From positions 1,612,001-1,676,000 of the forward strand of contig NC_012785.1 in the NCBI RefSeq assembly GCF_000023325.1: a stretch of DNA of 64,000 bases, read 5' to 3'. The stretch's first letter is position 1, and the number at the start of each line of letters is the position of its first letter. The position numbers and the translations under genes were made by a program. The notes beneath the pieces were generated by a model. The model did not search any database, was not told where the DNA came from, and saw only the letters and a program-made list of their open reading frames with translations. Of the stretch, positions 33,294 through 43,156 are shown in pieces. This DNA comes from Kosmotoga olearia TBF 19.5.1 (GTDB lineage Bacteria > Thermotogota > Thermotogae > Petrotogales > Kosmotogaceae).

Positions 33294-33851
33294 ATGGTGA
33301 AAGTGACGGAACTTTTAATAGACTTGAATTCCTTTGAATCGAGAAAAGAGATCGATGTGGCTTTTGATAATCCTTTTGCTGAAATCAAATGTAGCACGCA
33401 GATAGTGGTGCATGCAGTTCTTTATAAGACCAGGGATTCAGTTGTACTGACTGGTGATATCCAAACAGTGGTGATTGACAAGTGCGCACGGTGCTTGAAG
33501 GATGTCGAAGTACCAATAAATGGAACACTTGAAGCGGTATATATACCTTTTAATAAGTACATAAAAGAAATAAAAGATGGCCCGGTAGATAATCTTGAAA
33601 ACACTTTGCCGTTAAAAGAGGAAGTATTAGACTTGTCAGATCGAGTCATTGAGGCTATAATAGTGGAGATACCGCAGAAGGTTCTTTGTGTGGAAGACTG
33701 TAGAGGGCTCTGCCCAGTTTGTGGAGTTGATTTGAACGAAAATCCGGATCATTTCTGTGAAGGTAAGGAAGAACCGAGTGATAAGTGGCACTCGCTTCTT
33801 GGTGAATTGAAAAAGAATATTGTTGATAATAATTCTGACTGGGAGGGATAA
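33294..33851 (+). CDS. yceD: YceD/DUF177 family protein
   Basis: A 185-residue protein of the YceD (DUF177) family that is nearly always encoded before rpmF and is linked to 23S rRNA or large-subunit formation. It has a CARCLKD motif near residue 63 and a C-terminal CRGLCPVCG...HFC group, consistent with zinc binding. ATG at 33294 follows AGAGGGAG. It is followed by rpmF after 2 bases, the conserved order. Confidence 0.9.
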   Translation: MVKVTELLIDLNSFESRKEIDVAFDNPFAEIKCSTQIVVHAVLYKTRDSVVLTGDIQTVVIDKCARCLKDVEVPINGTLEAVYIPFNKYIKEIKDGPVDNLENTLPLKEEVLDLSDRVIEAIIVEIPQKVLCVEDCRGLCPVCGVDLNENPDHFCEGKEEPSDKWHSLLGELKKNIVDNNSDWEG

Positions 33852-33853
33852 AA

Positions 33854-34036
33854 GTGGCTGTACCCAAGCAAAAGCGTTCGCGCTCCAGGACACATCATAA
33901 GCGTGTGAAGATCTATAGGCCTATAAAGGTCGCTGTTTCTGTTTGCCCGAATTGTGGCGAACCAAAGGAACCTCATAGAGTTTGTCTGCACTGCGGATAC
34001 TATGGAGGCAAACAAATACTTGAAATAGGTGAATGA
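33854..34036 (+). CDS. rpmF: 50S ribosomal protein L32
   Basis: A 60-residue ribosomal protein. AVPKQKRSRSRTHHKR is the classic N-terminus, and CPNCG...CLHCG is the zinc-binding form. GTG start at 33854 behind GGGAGGGATAAAA. The stop overlaps plsX by ATGA. Confidence 0.97.
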   Translation: MAVPKQKRSRSRTHHKRVKIYRPIKVAVSVCPNCGEPKEPHRVCLHCGYYGGKQILEIGE

Positions 34037-35040
34037 ATATGTCAGGGATAAAAATAGCCCTGGATGTATATGGTGGAGATCTGGCGCCCGATGTAAACAT
34101 CGATGGCGCCATTTTAGCTTTGAAGGGGCTGAAAGATCTTGAGATTACGCTGGTAGGCAAAAAAGATGAGATTAATAGATTGTTGGAGAAAAGAGGTTTT
34201 GCCAGCGAACGCTTGAGTATCTATGATGCTCCGGACGTTTTTGGAATGGCCGAAAAACCATCCCAATTGTTGAGAAAGAGGAATTCATCACTTTTCAAAA
34301 CTGCTGAACTTGTCAAGAAGAACGAAGTCGATGCCATGGTATCCGCTGGAAACACCGGTGGGGTTCTTGTGGCCGGCCTTTTTGTTGTGGGCAGGATTAA
34401 GGGAATCGAGAGAGGGGCCATTGCTGTTCCCATATCCAGCAAAAGAGGTTTTACTGTGCTCCTGGATTGTGGCGCGAATCTTGAGGTTCGACCGGGGCAT
34501 CTGAGAGATTTTGCTAAGATGGGGTTCGAATATGCAAGAATTCTCGGGAAGGAGTCCCCACTGGTAGGGTTATTGAACGTTGGTGAGGAAGAGGAAAAGG
34601 GCACGGAGTTAGTAAAAGAAGCCTTTGGAATGATAAAAGAAGCTTTAGGTGAAACCTTCGTTGGAAACGTTGAAGGAAGAGACATCCTTTATGGTAATGT
34701 GGATGTTGTGGTAACCGATGGGTTTAAGGGAAATGTTGCTATGAAGACCATAGAAGGAACCGCCAAATTCATAGGGGATCTTCTTAAGATGCATATAAAA
34801 CAGGCTGGAATATTGGGGCTGCTTGGAGGATTGCTTCTGAAGGGGGCTTTCAATAATTTGAAGAAGAGCCTGGATCCGAGGATCTATGGGGGAGCATTTA
34901 TTCTCGGGGTCAAGGGTGTTGTGGTAAAAGCACACGGGAATTCTGATGCGCTGGCGATTTCAAATGCCATAAAAGTGGCTTGTAACGGTGTCAAAGGCAG
35001 ACTCGTGGAGAAGTTGGAAGCACGATTTGGGAGTGAATAG
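34033..35040 (+). CDS. plsX: Phosphate acyltransferase PlsX
   Basis: PlsX makes acyl-phosphate from acyl-ACP, the first step of phospholipid formation with PlsY. The 335 residues show IALDVYGGDLAPD near 6-18, SAGNTGG near 100-106 and TDGFKGNVAMKT near 233-244, all family marks. ATG at 34033 overlaps the rpmF stop; ATG at 34039 is an alternative. In many bacteria fab genes follow; here glmS follows after 2 bases. Confidence 0.96.
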   Translation: MNMSGIKIALDVYGGDLAPDVNIDGAILALKGLKDLEITLVGKKDEINRLLEKRGFASERLSIYDAPDVFGMAEKPSQLLRKRNSSLFKTAELVKKNEVDAMVSAGNTGGVLVAGLFVVGRIKGIERGAIAVPISSKRGFTVLLDCGANLEVRPGHLRDFAKMGFEYARILGKESPLVGLLNVGEEEEKGTELVKEAFGMIKEALGETFVGNVEGRDILYGNVDVVVTDGFKGNVAMKTIEGTAKFIGDLLKMHIKQAGILGLLGGLLLKGAFNNLKKSLDPRIYGGAFILGVKGVVVKAHGNSDALAISNAIKVACNGVKGRLVEKLEARFGSE

Positions 35041-35042
35041 GT

Positions 35043-36869
35043 GTGTGCGGGATAGTTGGGATAGTTGGTAGAGAGTTCTACCTGGAGCAACTCATGAAGG
35101 GGCTTAAGAAACTCGAATACAGAGGATACGATTCTTCAGGTGTGGCTTATGTTGAAAACGGGGAACTTATTATAAGGAAAGCCGTTGGAAGGATAGCTGC
35201 TCTTGAGGAGAAACTTGGAAAGGAAAACAAAAATAAGATACCTATTGGGATAGCACATACGCGCTGGGCCACACACGGGATCCCATCTGATGTAAACGCT
35301 CATCCACATATAGACTGCTCCGGCAAACTTGCTGTGGTTCATAATGGGATTATAGAAAATCATACGGAATTAAAAGCAAGGCTTCAGAGAAAAGGGCACG
35401 TTTTCAAATCTGATACGGATACGGAGGTTATTGCACACCTTATAGAGGAGCATTTTAATGGGTCTCTCCTTGATGCCGTCAGACATGCGCTTGTGGACCT
35501 TGAGGGTGCTTATGCCATAGCGGTGGTTCATGTGGACGTTCCGGATAGAATTGTTGCCGCACGAAAGGGAAGTCCTCTTGTTGTTGGTGCGAATGGCGAT
35601 GGTGCATACCTCGCATCCGATGTTACTCCATTGCTACATTACATACGGGATGTTTATTTCATAGAGGATGGAGATGTGGCACTTCTGAGTGCAGGCGAGG
35701 TCAAAATTTTCAGGACTGATGGCACACGTGTTTCCAGACCTTTAACTCATATAAATTGGACGGAGGATGCTGCGGAGAAAGGCGGATATCCTCATTTTAT
35801 GTTGAAAGAGATCTTTGAAGAACCACAGGTTATCAGAAATGCCATAACCGGAAGAGTAAAGAACGGGAAAACAATTATAGCGGAACTGGAATCGATAGCC
35901 GATAAACTCAAAACCACCCGTAATGTGCAGGTAGTTGCCTGTGGCACCAGTTATCATGCCGGGCTCGTTTTCAAGAGATTTCTTGAAGAATATGCGGCGT
36001 TGAATGTTGAGATCGATGTGGCTTCAGAGTTCAGATATAGAAAGATAAAATTCGATGAAGATACCATCGTTGTCGCTATATCCCAATCGGGAGAAACAGC
36101 TGATACCCTTGAAGGGATTAGAATCGCAAAGGCTAGAGGTGCTACGATAATCGCGGTGACGAATGTTGTTGGTTCAACGATTTCTCGTGAAAGTCATGCT
36201 GTTGTTTATCTCAACGCGGGACCTGAAATAGGCGTCGCCGCAACGAAAACCTATGTTTCTCAATTGACAGTTTTGTTATTGATAGCCAGTTATATCGCCC
36301 AGCTCCGAGGTTTCGGGGATAAAAAGCTGATGCAGATAGTAAATGAAATCGAAGGTATGCCAACGATATTTGAAAGCATTCTCGCTACTTCAAATGACCT
36401 GACCCGGGAACTGGCGAAGGAGTACTTCGATTACATTCATTTCATGTACATAGGGCGTGGATACGGTTATCCGAGTGCACTTGAAGGCGCGTTGAAACTC
36501 AAAGAGATAAGTTACATCCATGCATCAGCTTATCAGGCTGGTGAGCTGAAACACGGGCCTATCGCGCTTTTAGATAGGAAGTTTCCGGTGTTTGCAATTG
36601 TTCCTGATGATTCGTTGAAAACTAAAACCCTTTCAAACATAATGGAGACCCGTGCGCGCGACGCCAAAGTGGTAGCGATTTGTACTGAAGGCGACCAGGC
36701 GGTTGCGCGTATAGTTAATAGCAGAATTGAGGTTCCGAAGGTATCAGAGCCGTTGTATCCGCTTGTTATGTCGCCCTATCTACAGTTGTTTGCTTATCAT
36801 GTTGCTGTTATGCGCGGCCATGATCCGGATAAGCCGAGGAATCTCGCGAAAAGCGTAACCGTTGAATAA
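35043..36869 (+). CDS. glmS: Glutamine-fructose-6-phosphate aminotransferase GlmS
   Basis: It makes glucosamine-6-phosphate for peptidoglycan and glycans. The 608 residues comprise an N-terminal glutaminase domain with the nucleophile Cys2 (CGIVGIVG) and two SIS domains (CGTSYHAG near 300, SQSGETADT near 345, SALEGALKLKE near 480), ending in KSVTVE. GTG at 35043 places Cys at position 2, which fixes the start. No glmS ribozyme is visible upstream; only 2 bases separate it from plsX. Confidence 0.97.
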   Translation: MCGIVGIVGREFYLEQLMKGLKKLEYRGYDSSGVAYVENGELIIRKAVGRIAALEEKLGKENKNKIPIGIAHTRWATHGIPSDVNAHPHIDCSGKLAVVHNGIIENHTELKARLQRKGHVFKSDTDTEVIAHLIEEHFNGSLLDAVRHALVDLEGAYAIAVVHVDVPDRIVAARKGSPLVVGANGDGAYLASDVTPLLHYIRDVYFIEDGDVALLSAGEVKIFRTDGTRVSRPLTHINWTEDAAEKGGYPHFMLKEIFEEPQVIRNAITGRVKNGKTIIAELESIADKLKTTRNVQVVACGTSYHAGLVFKRFLEEYAALNVEIDVASEFRYRKIKFDEDTIVVAISQSGETADTLEGIRIAKARGATIIAVTNVVGSTISRESHAVVYLNAGPEIGVAATKTYVSQLTVLLLIASYIAQLRGFGDKKLMQIVNEIEGMPTIFESILATSNDLTRELAKEYFDYIHFMYIGRGYGYPSALEGALKLKEISYIHASAYQAGELKHGPIALLDRKFPVFAIVPDDSLKTKTLSNIMETRARDAKVVAICTEGDQAVARIVNSRIEVPKVSEPLYPLVMSPYLQLFAYHVAVMRGHDPDKPRNLAKSVTVE

Positions 36870-36902
36870 AAAACATAACCCAACAAATCGGGAGGTGACC
36901 TT

Positions 36903-37253
36903 TTGGACGGGAATATAAGAGAGATTGTAAAGATTCTTTATGACAAGGAGGCAGCGGATATCGTTCTTTTGGACGTTTCTGAAGTCTCTAACCTTACGAG
37001 TTATTTTGTAATAGCGACCGCTAACTCCGATCCGCATATGGAAGCGTTGAGAGATGGAATACTCGATTTCTTAGAAAAACATAACGTTCCTGTAATTTAT
37101 TACGATAAGGGTAAAGGCTATGATTGGATGGTAATAGATTGTGGTTATTTTATCGTGCACATCTTTAGCAATAGAGGAAGGGAATTTTACGCACTTGAAG
37201 ATCTCTGGTTGAATGCTAAACGGTATGATGTTGAAGAAATAATCTCTTTGTGA
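36903..37253 (+). CDS. rsfS: Ribosome silencing factor RsfS
   Basis: A 116-residue RsfS (DUF143) protein that binds L14 and blocks joining of the ribosomal subunits. Family marks are DKEAADIVLLDVSEVS near 14-29, TSYFVIATANSD near 32-43 and WMVIDCGYFIVHIF near 73-86. The start is TTG at 36903, the first in-frame codon after GGGAGGTGACC. It lies between glmS and rpsB. Confidence 0.93.
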   Translation: MDGNIREIVKILYDKEAADIVLLDVSEVSNLTSYFVIATANSDPHMEALRDGILDFLEKHNVPVIYYDKGKGYDWMVIDCGYFIVHIFSNRGREFYALEDLWLNAKRYDVEEIISL

Positions 37254-37266
37254 GTTTCAATTCACA

Positions 37267-37317
37267 CGACCGATAATTGGCTGGTCTCGGTGCCTAAGGG
37301 TCGATCAGCCGGGGTCG
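37267..37317 (+). promoter_or_regulatory. Structured leader upstream of rpsB
   Basis: CGACC (37267-37271) pairs with GGTCG (37313-37317), and inside it GGCTGGTC (37279-37286) with GATCAGCC (37303-37310, one G-U). The nested stem lies in the 95-base gap before rpsB. Ribosomal protein mRNAs often carry such leaders for feedback by the protein; that S2 binds here is inference. Confidence 0.55.
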
Positions 37318-37348
37318 GAGGGAGAAAACCAAAAGTGGAGGTGTTTTT

Positions 37349-38176
37349 GTGGCAGTTGTAACGATGAAACAGCTTCTGGAAGCAGGTGTCCATTTTGGGC
37401 ACAGGACCAGAAGATGGAATCCGAAGATGAAACCCTACATCTATGGCGAGAGAAAGGGCATTTATATCATTGACTTGCAGAAAACCCTGAAGCTTCTCGA
37501 CCAGACTTATGACTACGTTAGAGAAAGAGCCCGTGAAGGGGCTACGTTTATGTTTGTTGGAACCAAGCGCCAGGCTCAGCAGATCATCGAGAATGAAGCC
37601 AAACGTTGTGGTGCGGCGTACGTAAACAACCGCTGGCTCGGTGGGCTTCTCACCAATTTCACAACCATAAGAAAGAGAATAGAGGTTTTGAAGCAGTACG
37701 AAGAGATGGAAATTAGCGGAGAACTTGATGCACTTCCCAAAAAGGAGCAAAGCAGGATCAGGAAGAAGTTAGAAAAACTGAGAAAGAATCTTAATGGTGT
37801 CAAAGATATGGAACGAATTCCTGACGTTATCTATGTTGTTGACCCGAAAAAAGAGGAAATCGCTGTCGCTGAGGCCAACAAGCTTGGGATAACAGTAATC
37901 GGGATAGCTGATACCAACTGCGACCCGGATGTTCTTGATTATCTGGTGCCAGGCAACGATGACGCTATCAGGGCTATTCAGCTTATCACCCGAACCATAG
38001 CCGATGCGATTCTTGAAGGCCGGGAAGGTATGAACCTCTCAGAGGAAGCTGCCGAGGTTGTCGAAGAGACAAAAGAAGAACCAGAAGAAAAAAGCGTTGA
38101 AGAAGAAAAGGTCGTTGAGGTCGAGGTTTCGGAGGCTTCCGATGATGAAACGCAAAATAGCAAAGAAGAACTCTGA
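37349..38176 (+). CDS. rpsB: 30S ribosomal protein S2
   Basis: Ribosomal protein S2, 275 residues. [24 protein letters not shown] near the start, [14 protein letters not shown] near 91-104 and [10 protein letters not shown] near 185-195 are family marks. The last 45 or so residues are a strongly acidic tail (rich in E, V, S) not present in E. coli S2. GTG at 37349 follows GTGGAGGTG. tsf, its usual neighbour, is not next; a terminator follows. Confidence 0.97.
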   Translation: MAVVTMKQLLEAGVHFGHRTRRWNPKMKPYIYGERKGIYIIDLQKTLKLLDQTYDYVRERAREGATFMFVGTKRQAQQIIENEAKRCGAAYVNNRWLGGLLTNFTTIRKRIEVLKQYEEMEISGELDALPKKEQSRIRKKLEKLRKNLNGVKDMERIPDVIYVVDPKKEEIAVAEANKLGITVIGIADTNCDPDVLDYLVPGNDDAIRAIQLITRTIADAILEGREGMNLSEEAAEVVEETKEEPEEKSVEEEKVVEVEVSEASDDETQNSKEEL

Positions 38177-38193
38177 GGATTTCTGAAGATGGT

Positions 38194-38227
38194 AAAAGCG
38201 ACGGCGTGGATGCCGTCGCTTTTTTGT
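38194..38227 (+). terminator. Rho-independent terminator after rpsB
   Basis: AAAGCGACGGC pairs perfectly with GCCGTCGCTTT around GTGGAT, followed by a T run. It ends the yceD-to-rpsB run. Confidence 0.95.
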
Positions 38228-38261
38228 AACGGTTGAAAAAACACATAGAGGTGATATCACG

Positions 38262-39584
38262 ATGAAAATAGCTTTCAGAACCTTTGGATGCCAAATGAAT
38301 GTGAACGATACGGAAACTATGGCCGGCATTCTCAAATCGAATGGGTATGTGATTGTCGATAATGAAGAAGAAGCTGATGTTGTTATCGTTAACACCTGTG
38401 CGGTTAGAGAGAAGGCCGAGAAAAAACTTTATGGAAAACTTGGAAGACTGAGATCCCTGAAGAAGAAAAACAGGAACCTGATAATCGGCGTTTCCGGTTG
38501 TGTGGCCGAGAAAGAAAAAGAGGCCCTTTTGAAGCGCGAAGAGGTGAACTTTGTCTTCGGGACTCGAAGTATATCAAGGGTTAATGAATTTTTGGAGAGA
38601 GCTATTAAGGGAGAGCGCTTTGTCGAGTTATCGGATTTCATAGACGAAATTAATTCAAGCACCCCACGATTAAGAACTAGTCGTCATCATGCTTGGGTGA
38701 CGATAATCTATGGCTGCAACAAATTTTGTTCGTATTGTATCGTTCCTTATACTAGAGGGAGAGAAAAAAGCAGGTCCATGGAAGACATACTCAATGAAGT
38801 CAAAAGGCTCGCCTCAAAGGGCTATAGAGAGGTAACATATCTAGGGCAAAATGTGGATTCTTACGGCAAAGATCTTGCTGATGGCAGCACCCTTGCGAAG
38901 TTGATAAGAGAGACCCTCAAGATAGAGCAGATAGAAAGAATCTGGTATCTGACATCTTACCCGAAAGATTTCAGCGACGAGTTGATCGATGTTATAGCAA
39001 CCTCCAAACGTGTCTCGCGTTCTATTCATTTACCAATACAATCCGGGAGTAATAGAATACTGAAAGCAATGAATAGAGGTTACACACGTGAAGAGTATCT
39101 AGATCTTATCCGCAGGATCAGGACAAAGGTACCCGATGCTTCAATAAGCACCGATATCATTGTCGGCTTTCCGGGCGAAAGTGAAGACGATTATCTCCAG
39201 ACCAAATCGCTGCTTGAAGAGGTTATTTTCGAAAGGGTTAACCTGGCAATCTATTCCCCACGGGAGGGAACGATATCAGCGAAGTATATGAAAGATGACG
39301 TTCCTCATGAAATTAAGGTGAGAAGACTTCAGGAGCTTCTGGAGCTTCAAAAATGTTTGAATAGAAAAATCAATTCGGAGTATATCGGGAAAACAGTCGA
39401 AATAATCGTCGAAGCCAAACACAAAGATGGGATGCTTTATGGTAGAACGATCAACAACAAAATCGTTTTCTTCCACGGTTCTGAAGAGTTGATAGGTTCA
39501 AAAGCGAAAATAACCATTGAAAAGACAACAGCCGGCCCTCTTTATGGCCAGCTTGTTGAAAATGAGCTCATAACTAAAAAATAA
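38262..39584 (+). CDS. miaB: tRNA-2-methylthio-N6-dimethylallyladenosine synthase MiaB
   Basis: A radical-SAM methylthiotransferase that modifies A37 of tRNAs. The N-terminal UPF0004 domain has FGCQMN (C10), NTCAVREK (about C46) and SGCVAEKE (about C80) for the second cluster. The radical-SAM motif CNKFCSYC gives C151, C155 and C158, and a TRAM domain ends the 440 residues. It is distinct from the RimO at 61092. ATG at 38262 follows AGAGGTGATATCACG. Confidence 0.95.
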   Translation: MKIAFRTFGCQMNVNDTETMAGILKSNGYVIVDNEEEADVVIVNTCAVREKAEKKLYGKLGRLRSLKKKNRNLIIGVSGCVAEKEKEALLKREEVNFVFGTRSISRVNEFLERAIKGERFVELSDFIDEINSSTPRLRTSRHHAWVTIIYGCNKFCSYCIVPYTRGREKSRSMEDILNEVKRLASKGYREVTYLGQNVDSYGKDLADGSTLAKLIRETLKIEQIERIWYLTSYPKDFSDELIDVIATSKRVSRSIHLPIQSGSNRILKAMNRGYTREEYLDLIRRIRTKVPDASISTDIIVGFPGESEDDYLQTKSLLEEVIFERVNLAIYSPREGTISAKYMKDDVPHEIKVRRLQELLELQKCLNRKINSEYIGKTVEIIVEAKHKDGMLYGRTINNKIVFFHGSEELIGSKAKITIEKTTAGPLYGQLVENELITKK

Positions 39585-39599
39585 CAAAAGTAAATAGAT

Positions 39600-39887
39600 T
39601 TATCCGTTCATGAGATCGTGGTATTTCTTATCGATCTCAGCTTTTTTGTTTTGTACCACAGCAAGTTTTTCCCTGCAGAGCATTAAAAGTTCCATTCCCC
39701 TTTCATAGAGCTCAATGGCGTCTTCTATATCTATCTCATCACGCATTGAGTCAAAAAGGTCGGAGATTTTTTCAACCAGAAGCATGGCTTCTGAGAAGCG
39801 AAGTTCTTTCATTTCTTCTTCCGTGAGGGTTTCCAGAAAATCTTTGAATCCTTTCAGGTCAAGTTCATTTATATCCTGCGGAAGCAT
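39600..39887 (-). CDS. xseB: Exodeoxyribonuclease VII small subunit XseB
   Basis: The small subunit of ExoVII, which degrades single-stranded DNA. At 95 residues it has the two-helix fold with IEDAIELYERGMELLMLCREKL near 55-76, the family core (LExAIxLYExGxxL). It follows xseA by 7 bases on the minus strand. ATG at 39887 follows GGAGTG. Confidence 0.92.
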   Translation of the reverse strand: MLPQDINELDLKGFKDFLETLTEEEMKELRFSEAMLLVEKISDLFDSMRDEIDIEDAIELYERGMELLMLCREKLAVVQNKKAEIDKKYHDLMNG

Positions 39888-39894
39888 GTTATTT

Positions 39895-41424
39895 TCACTC
39901 CTTTACTAAATTTTTTTTCTTTGTGGTGATCTTTTCGAGGATTTCGGAACGCAGAGAACCATCTGAAAGTCTTATAAGAACCTCATCGCCTATTTTAACA
40001 TCTTCAATGGATACGATAGCCTTTCCTTCTTCGTCCATTACAATGGCGCCGCCTTTTACTAAAGCGTATATTGGGTTTATTGATCGAATCTCGGCTATGT
40101 ATCGCTGCAATCTTTCGCGTTGCCAGCGGTAAAAGCTTTTGGCATTGCTGCTGAAGTATCCGGTGAGTTTCTTGAAATCCCTGCTTTTTTCCATCAAAAA
40201 CCTCTCGAGATCGATGATTTCCGGTGTGATCCTTTCTTCGAAGTTTTTAATCCTGCTTGATAGTTCGTTTTCATGGCGTCTGAATTCTTTTAAATTGAGC
40301 CAGAACCATTTTGTTTTTTCGTTCATGATATTCGCGGAATTTGAAATTAAATTCTTACGTGAACGGTTCAAAGCTTCTTTCATATTGTCTGTCAGAAAAT
40401 CTATCCTGTTCAACCTACGAACAAAGGATAGAAGTTTTTGGTGGTCGAATTTTATCATTCTCTCGATACTGTAAGCACTAAGAATCCTTGAACGGGACTG
40501 GATATTGCTAACAAAAGAAGATAAGAGTTCCGAAAAAACTGAATCCAGCTTTTCTTCCAGTTCAGATAGGGAGTGAATATAATCCCGGTTGATCTGCGAT
40601 ATCTCTCTTCCGACCGCTGTCGGGGTTTCAAAGGACATACTTGCGACATAGTCGAGCAGGGTTTTATCTTCAGAATGACCGATCCCTACAATTACCGGGA
40701 GTTTTGAGGAAGCGACGGCTCTTGCTAGTGATTCGTCATCGAGATAAAGTAACCCTCCCTGAGCGCCACCGCCCCTGACGATGACGATCAGTTGATGGGC
40801 CCTATTGTTGGCCTTACCAAGAGCTGAAACGAGTTCTTTTGCTGCGCTTGCCCCCTCAATTGAAATTGGGTAATATGTAAAATCAGGGATTAAAGGGGAA
40901 TCCTGGAGCATTCTTAGAAAATCGGAAAGCCCCCGGGTGTTTGGCGAAGCCAGGATGGCTATGTCAAGTATGGGTTCGCCAAGTTCAAGGAGAGAGGACA
41001 GTTGTTTTACCGGATAGAGCCCTTCGGATCTCAGTTTCTCGAGGATCTTTTGCCTGCGTTTTTCGATGGCACCTTTTCCGTAGGGTTCAATCTTGATGAC
41101 TTCCACAACGTACCGATTTTGAGTAACACGAAAAACGAGCTTTCCAATGACACTGTAAAGCTCACCCTCCATTTCTTTATAACTTTCAATGCCAAGTTCA
41201 TCGAGGATACTCTCCGGGTAATCTATCTGACATGGGATCTGGTACGTAAAGCTTCCGCTTCTGTATCCTTTAACAGTTTCCACCACTTCTATGTTCAAAA
41301 CATTTCTTCTGTTTACTCTTGCATCGCGTACTTCCCCAAAAAACTCAACGGGTTCAGAGAAGTACTCCTCTGAAAAATCCCGTATCCATCTCATTAATTC
41401 AGAGACGCCCTTAAATCTCTTCAT
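39895..41424 (-). CDS. xseA: Exodeoxyribonuclease VII large subunit XseA
   Basis: The catalytic subunit of ExoVII, 509 residues: an N-terminal OB fold (about 1-120), the catalytic core with IVRGGGAQGG, LDDESLARAVA and GIGHSEDKTLLDYVA near 235-270, then a long coiled coil and a C-terminal segment LVKGGAIV that ends the family. I choose ATG at 41424 (MKRFKGVSEL), preceded by GGAGGTTCG, rather than the frame opening at 41454. It forms an operon with xseB. Confidence 0.95.
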   Translation of the reverse strand: MKRFKGVSELMRWIRDFSEEYFSEPVEFFGEVRDARVNRRNVLNIEVVETVKGYRSGSFTYQIPCQIDYPESILDELGIESYKEMEGELYSVIGKLVFRVTQNRYVVEVIKIEPYGKGAIEKRRQKILEKLRSEGLYPVKQLSSLLELGEPILDIAILASPNTRGLSDFLRMLQDSPLIPDFTYYPISIEGASAAKELVSALGKANNRAHQLIVIVRGGGAQGGLLYLDDESLARAVASSKLPVIVGIGHSEDKTLLDYVASMSFETPTAVGREISQINRDYIHSLSELEEKLDSVFSELLSSFVSNIQSRSRILSAYSIERMIKFDHQKLLSFVRRLNRIDFLTDNMKEALNRSRKNLISNSANIMNEKTKWFWLNLKEFRRHENELSSRIKNFEERITPEIIDLERFLMEKSRDFKKLTGYFSSNAKSFYRWQRERLQRYIAEIRSINPIYALVKGGAIVMDEEGKAIVSIEDVKIGDEVLIRLSDGSLRSEILEKITTKKKNLVKE

Positions 41425-41510
41425 GTCATCGAACCTCCAAAACAATGTTATCACATAAGGAGGTTGAGTGATGTAAAATATCCTTAGAAGAAGATATGGA
41501 GGTGTTTGGT

Positions 41511-41858
41511 GTGTTCAGGATTATGCAAAAATCAAAGATACATAGGGCTACTGTTACAGACAAGAACCTCAATTATGAGGGAAGCATAACCATAGATTAC
41601 CGGCTTATGAAATTGGCGGATATAAGGGAAAACGAGCTGGTGCAGGTCGTTAATATAAACAACGGTGAAAGATTTGAAACCTATGTCATTAAGGGTGAAG
41701 AAGGGTCTGGCGTTATCGCGTTAAATGGTGCTGCTGCCAGATTGGCGGAGATCGGTGACAGGGTTATTATAATTTCTTACGCTATTTATAACGATGATGA
41801 GTATAAACCTCCGAAGATTGTGAAGGTTACTGAGAAAAACGAACCGATCGAGAAGTAA
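41511..41858 (+). CDS. panD: Aspartate 1-decarboxylase PanD
   Basis: A pyruvoyl enzyme that makes beta-alanine for pantothenate. Self-cleavage takes place at Gly24-Ser25 in the motif YEGS. I choose GTG at 41511 because GGAGGTG lies 5 bases upstream and it puts the cleavage site at the canonical position 24/25; ATG at 41496 lies within the ribosome site. The 115-residue length is normal. No panB or panC lies nearby; tmcAL follows after 1 base. Confidence 0.95.
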   Translation: MFRIMQKSKIHRATVTDKNLNYEGSITIDYRLMKLADIRENELVQVVNINNGERFETYVIKGEEGSGVIALNGAAARLAEIGDRVIIISYAIYNDDEYKPPKIVKVTEKNEPIEK

Positions 41859-41859
41859 C

Positions 41860-43140
41860 ATGAGTATCCTCGGGATAGTTGTTGAATACAATCCTTTCCA
41901 CAATGGGCATCTTTTCCATTTGAAAAAGGCGAAAGAGCTCATAAACCCAGACCTGACAATTGCCGTTATGAGCGGCAACTTTGTTCAGCGTGGGGAACCA
42001 GCTATAATGGACAACTATTCCCGGGCTGAAATCGCATTAAAGGCTGGCATTGACATTGTGGTACAGCTTCCTGTTGTTTATTCCGTTCAGGATGCAGGTG
42101 GGTTTGCCCTAGGTTCTGTATGGACGTTGTCCCTTTTAGGTGTTACTGACATCGTTTTTGGCAGCGAAACGGGAAACATGAAACTTCTAGATGTTCTTTC
42201 CGATATTTTGATAGAAGAACCAACCGTATACGTGAAGTTGTTGAAGCAGCATCTGAAAACAGGTTTGTCTTTTCCAAATGCGAGGAAGGCAGCACTAAAG
42301 GACTATCTAAAGCTTCATCTTAGTGATTTTGCCGAAAGTATCCAAGAGATAGAAAGATCTAACAATATCCTGGGGCTCGAATATTTGCGTGCTATCAAAC
42401 AGATCAGAAGTGATATTACGCCGCACAGCATAGTGAGAACGGGTGCTGATTACAACGACCCTTACTTTAAAGGCAGGTTTTCGAGCGCTACTGCCATCAG
42501 GAAGTTAATCATAACCGGGCAGTGGGAGAAGGTCAAACAAGCTGTTCCGGATTATTCTTACGCCATTATAAAAAGAGAGTGTGCATTGAAGAAATGCCCC
42601 GTACACCTTGAAAAAATGGGACGATTCATTCTTGGCCTGTTGAGACGGCTGGATAGGGAAGATTTCAAGAATTACTACGGGTTTACTGAAGGGCTTGATG
42701 CAAGGTTCGTTCGTTGTTCTAGACAATGTGGAGAAATATCCGAATTTCTTGAATGTGTGAAGGCCAAACGCTTTACCTTTACAAGGTTGAAGAGGCTGTT
42801 GATGAACGTGATTCTCAAACTTTCCCCGAAGCTGATAGAGCAGTCAAACAAACAGGGGCCACAGTATATTAGAGTACTTGGATTCAATGAAAATGGAAGA
42901 TCGCACCTTTCAAGAATAAAGAAAAAACTGAAAGTTCCATTATTGACTACCCCATCCACATGGAAGCGGGTTATGTATAAAGCGATATCCGGTGATTTTG
43001 AGATAGACCAGGATCTTTTCCAGTTACAGATGAAGAGAGACATAATGGCAGCGGATATTTATTCTCTCTTTTTTGATGATGTTAAGGTTATAAAAGCCTC
43101 GAATGAAATGAAAAGAAGGATAATCTATATCAGGGGTTGA
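41860..43140 (+). CDS. tmcAL: tRNA(Met) cytidine acetate ligase TmcAL
   Basis: An ATP-dependent enzyme (YlbM family) that acetylates the wobble cytidine of elongator tRNA(Met) with acetate. The 426 residues open with a nucleotidyltransferase domain: VEYNPFHNGHLFHL near 8-21 and VMSGNFVQRGEPAIM near 36-50, both diagnostic, then DIVVQLPVVYSVQDAGGFA near 66-84. The C-terminal half is helical and basic. ATG at 41860 follows the panD stop by one base and priA follows at 43157. Confidence 0.92.
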   Translation: MSILGIVVEYNPFHNGHLFHLKKAKELINPDLTIAVMSGNFVQRGEPAIMDNYSRAEIALKAGIDIVVQLPVVYSVQDAGGFALGSVWTLSLLGVTDIVFGSETGNMKLLDVLSDILIEEPTVYVKLLKQHLKTGLSFPNARKAALKDYLKLHLSDFAESIQEIERSNNILGLEYLRAIKQIRSDITPHSIVRTGADYNDPYFKGRFSSATAIRKLIITGQWEKVKQAVPDYSYAIIKRECALKKCPVHLEKMGRFILGLLRRLDREDFKNYYGFTEGLDARFVRCSRQCGEISEFLECVKAKRFTFTRLKRLLMNVILKLSPKLIEQSNKQGPQYIRVLGFNENGRSHLSRIKKKLKVPLLTTPSTWKRVMYKAISGDFEIDQDLFQLQMKRDIMAADIYSLFFDDVKVIKASNEMKRRIIYIRG

Positions 43141-43156
43141 TATTATCTTTGTAAAA

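Noticed and set aside
36870-37348. tRNA or glmS ribozyme in the glmS-rpsB gaps
   Set aside because: No cloverleaf or ribozyme core is visible; the gap before rpsB holds only the nested stem described.
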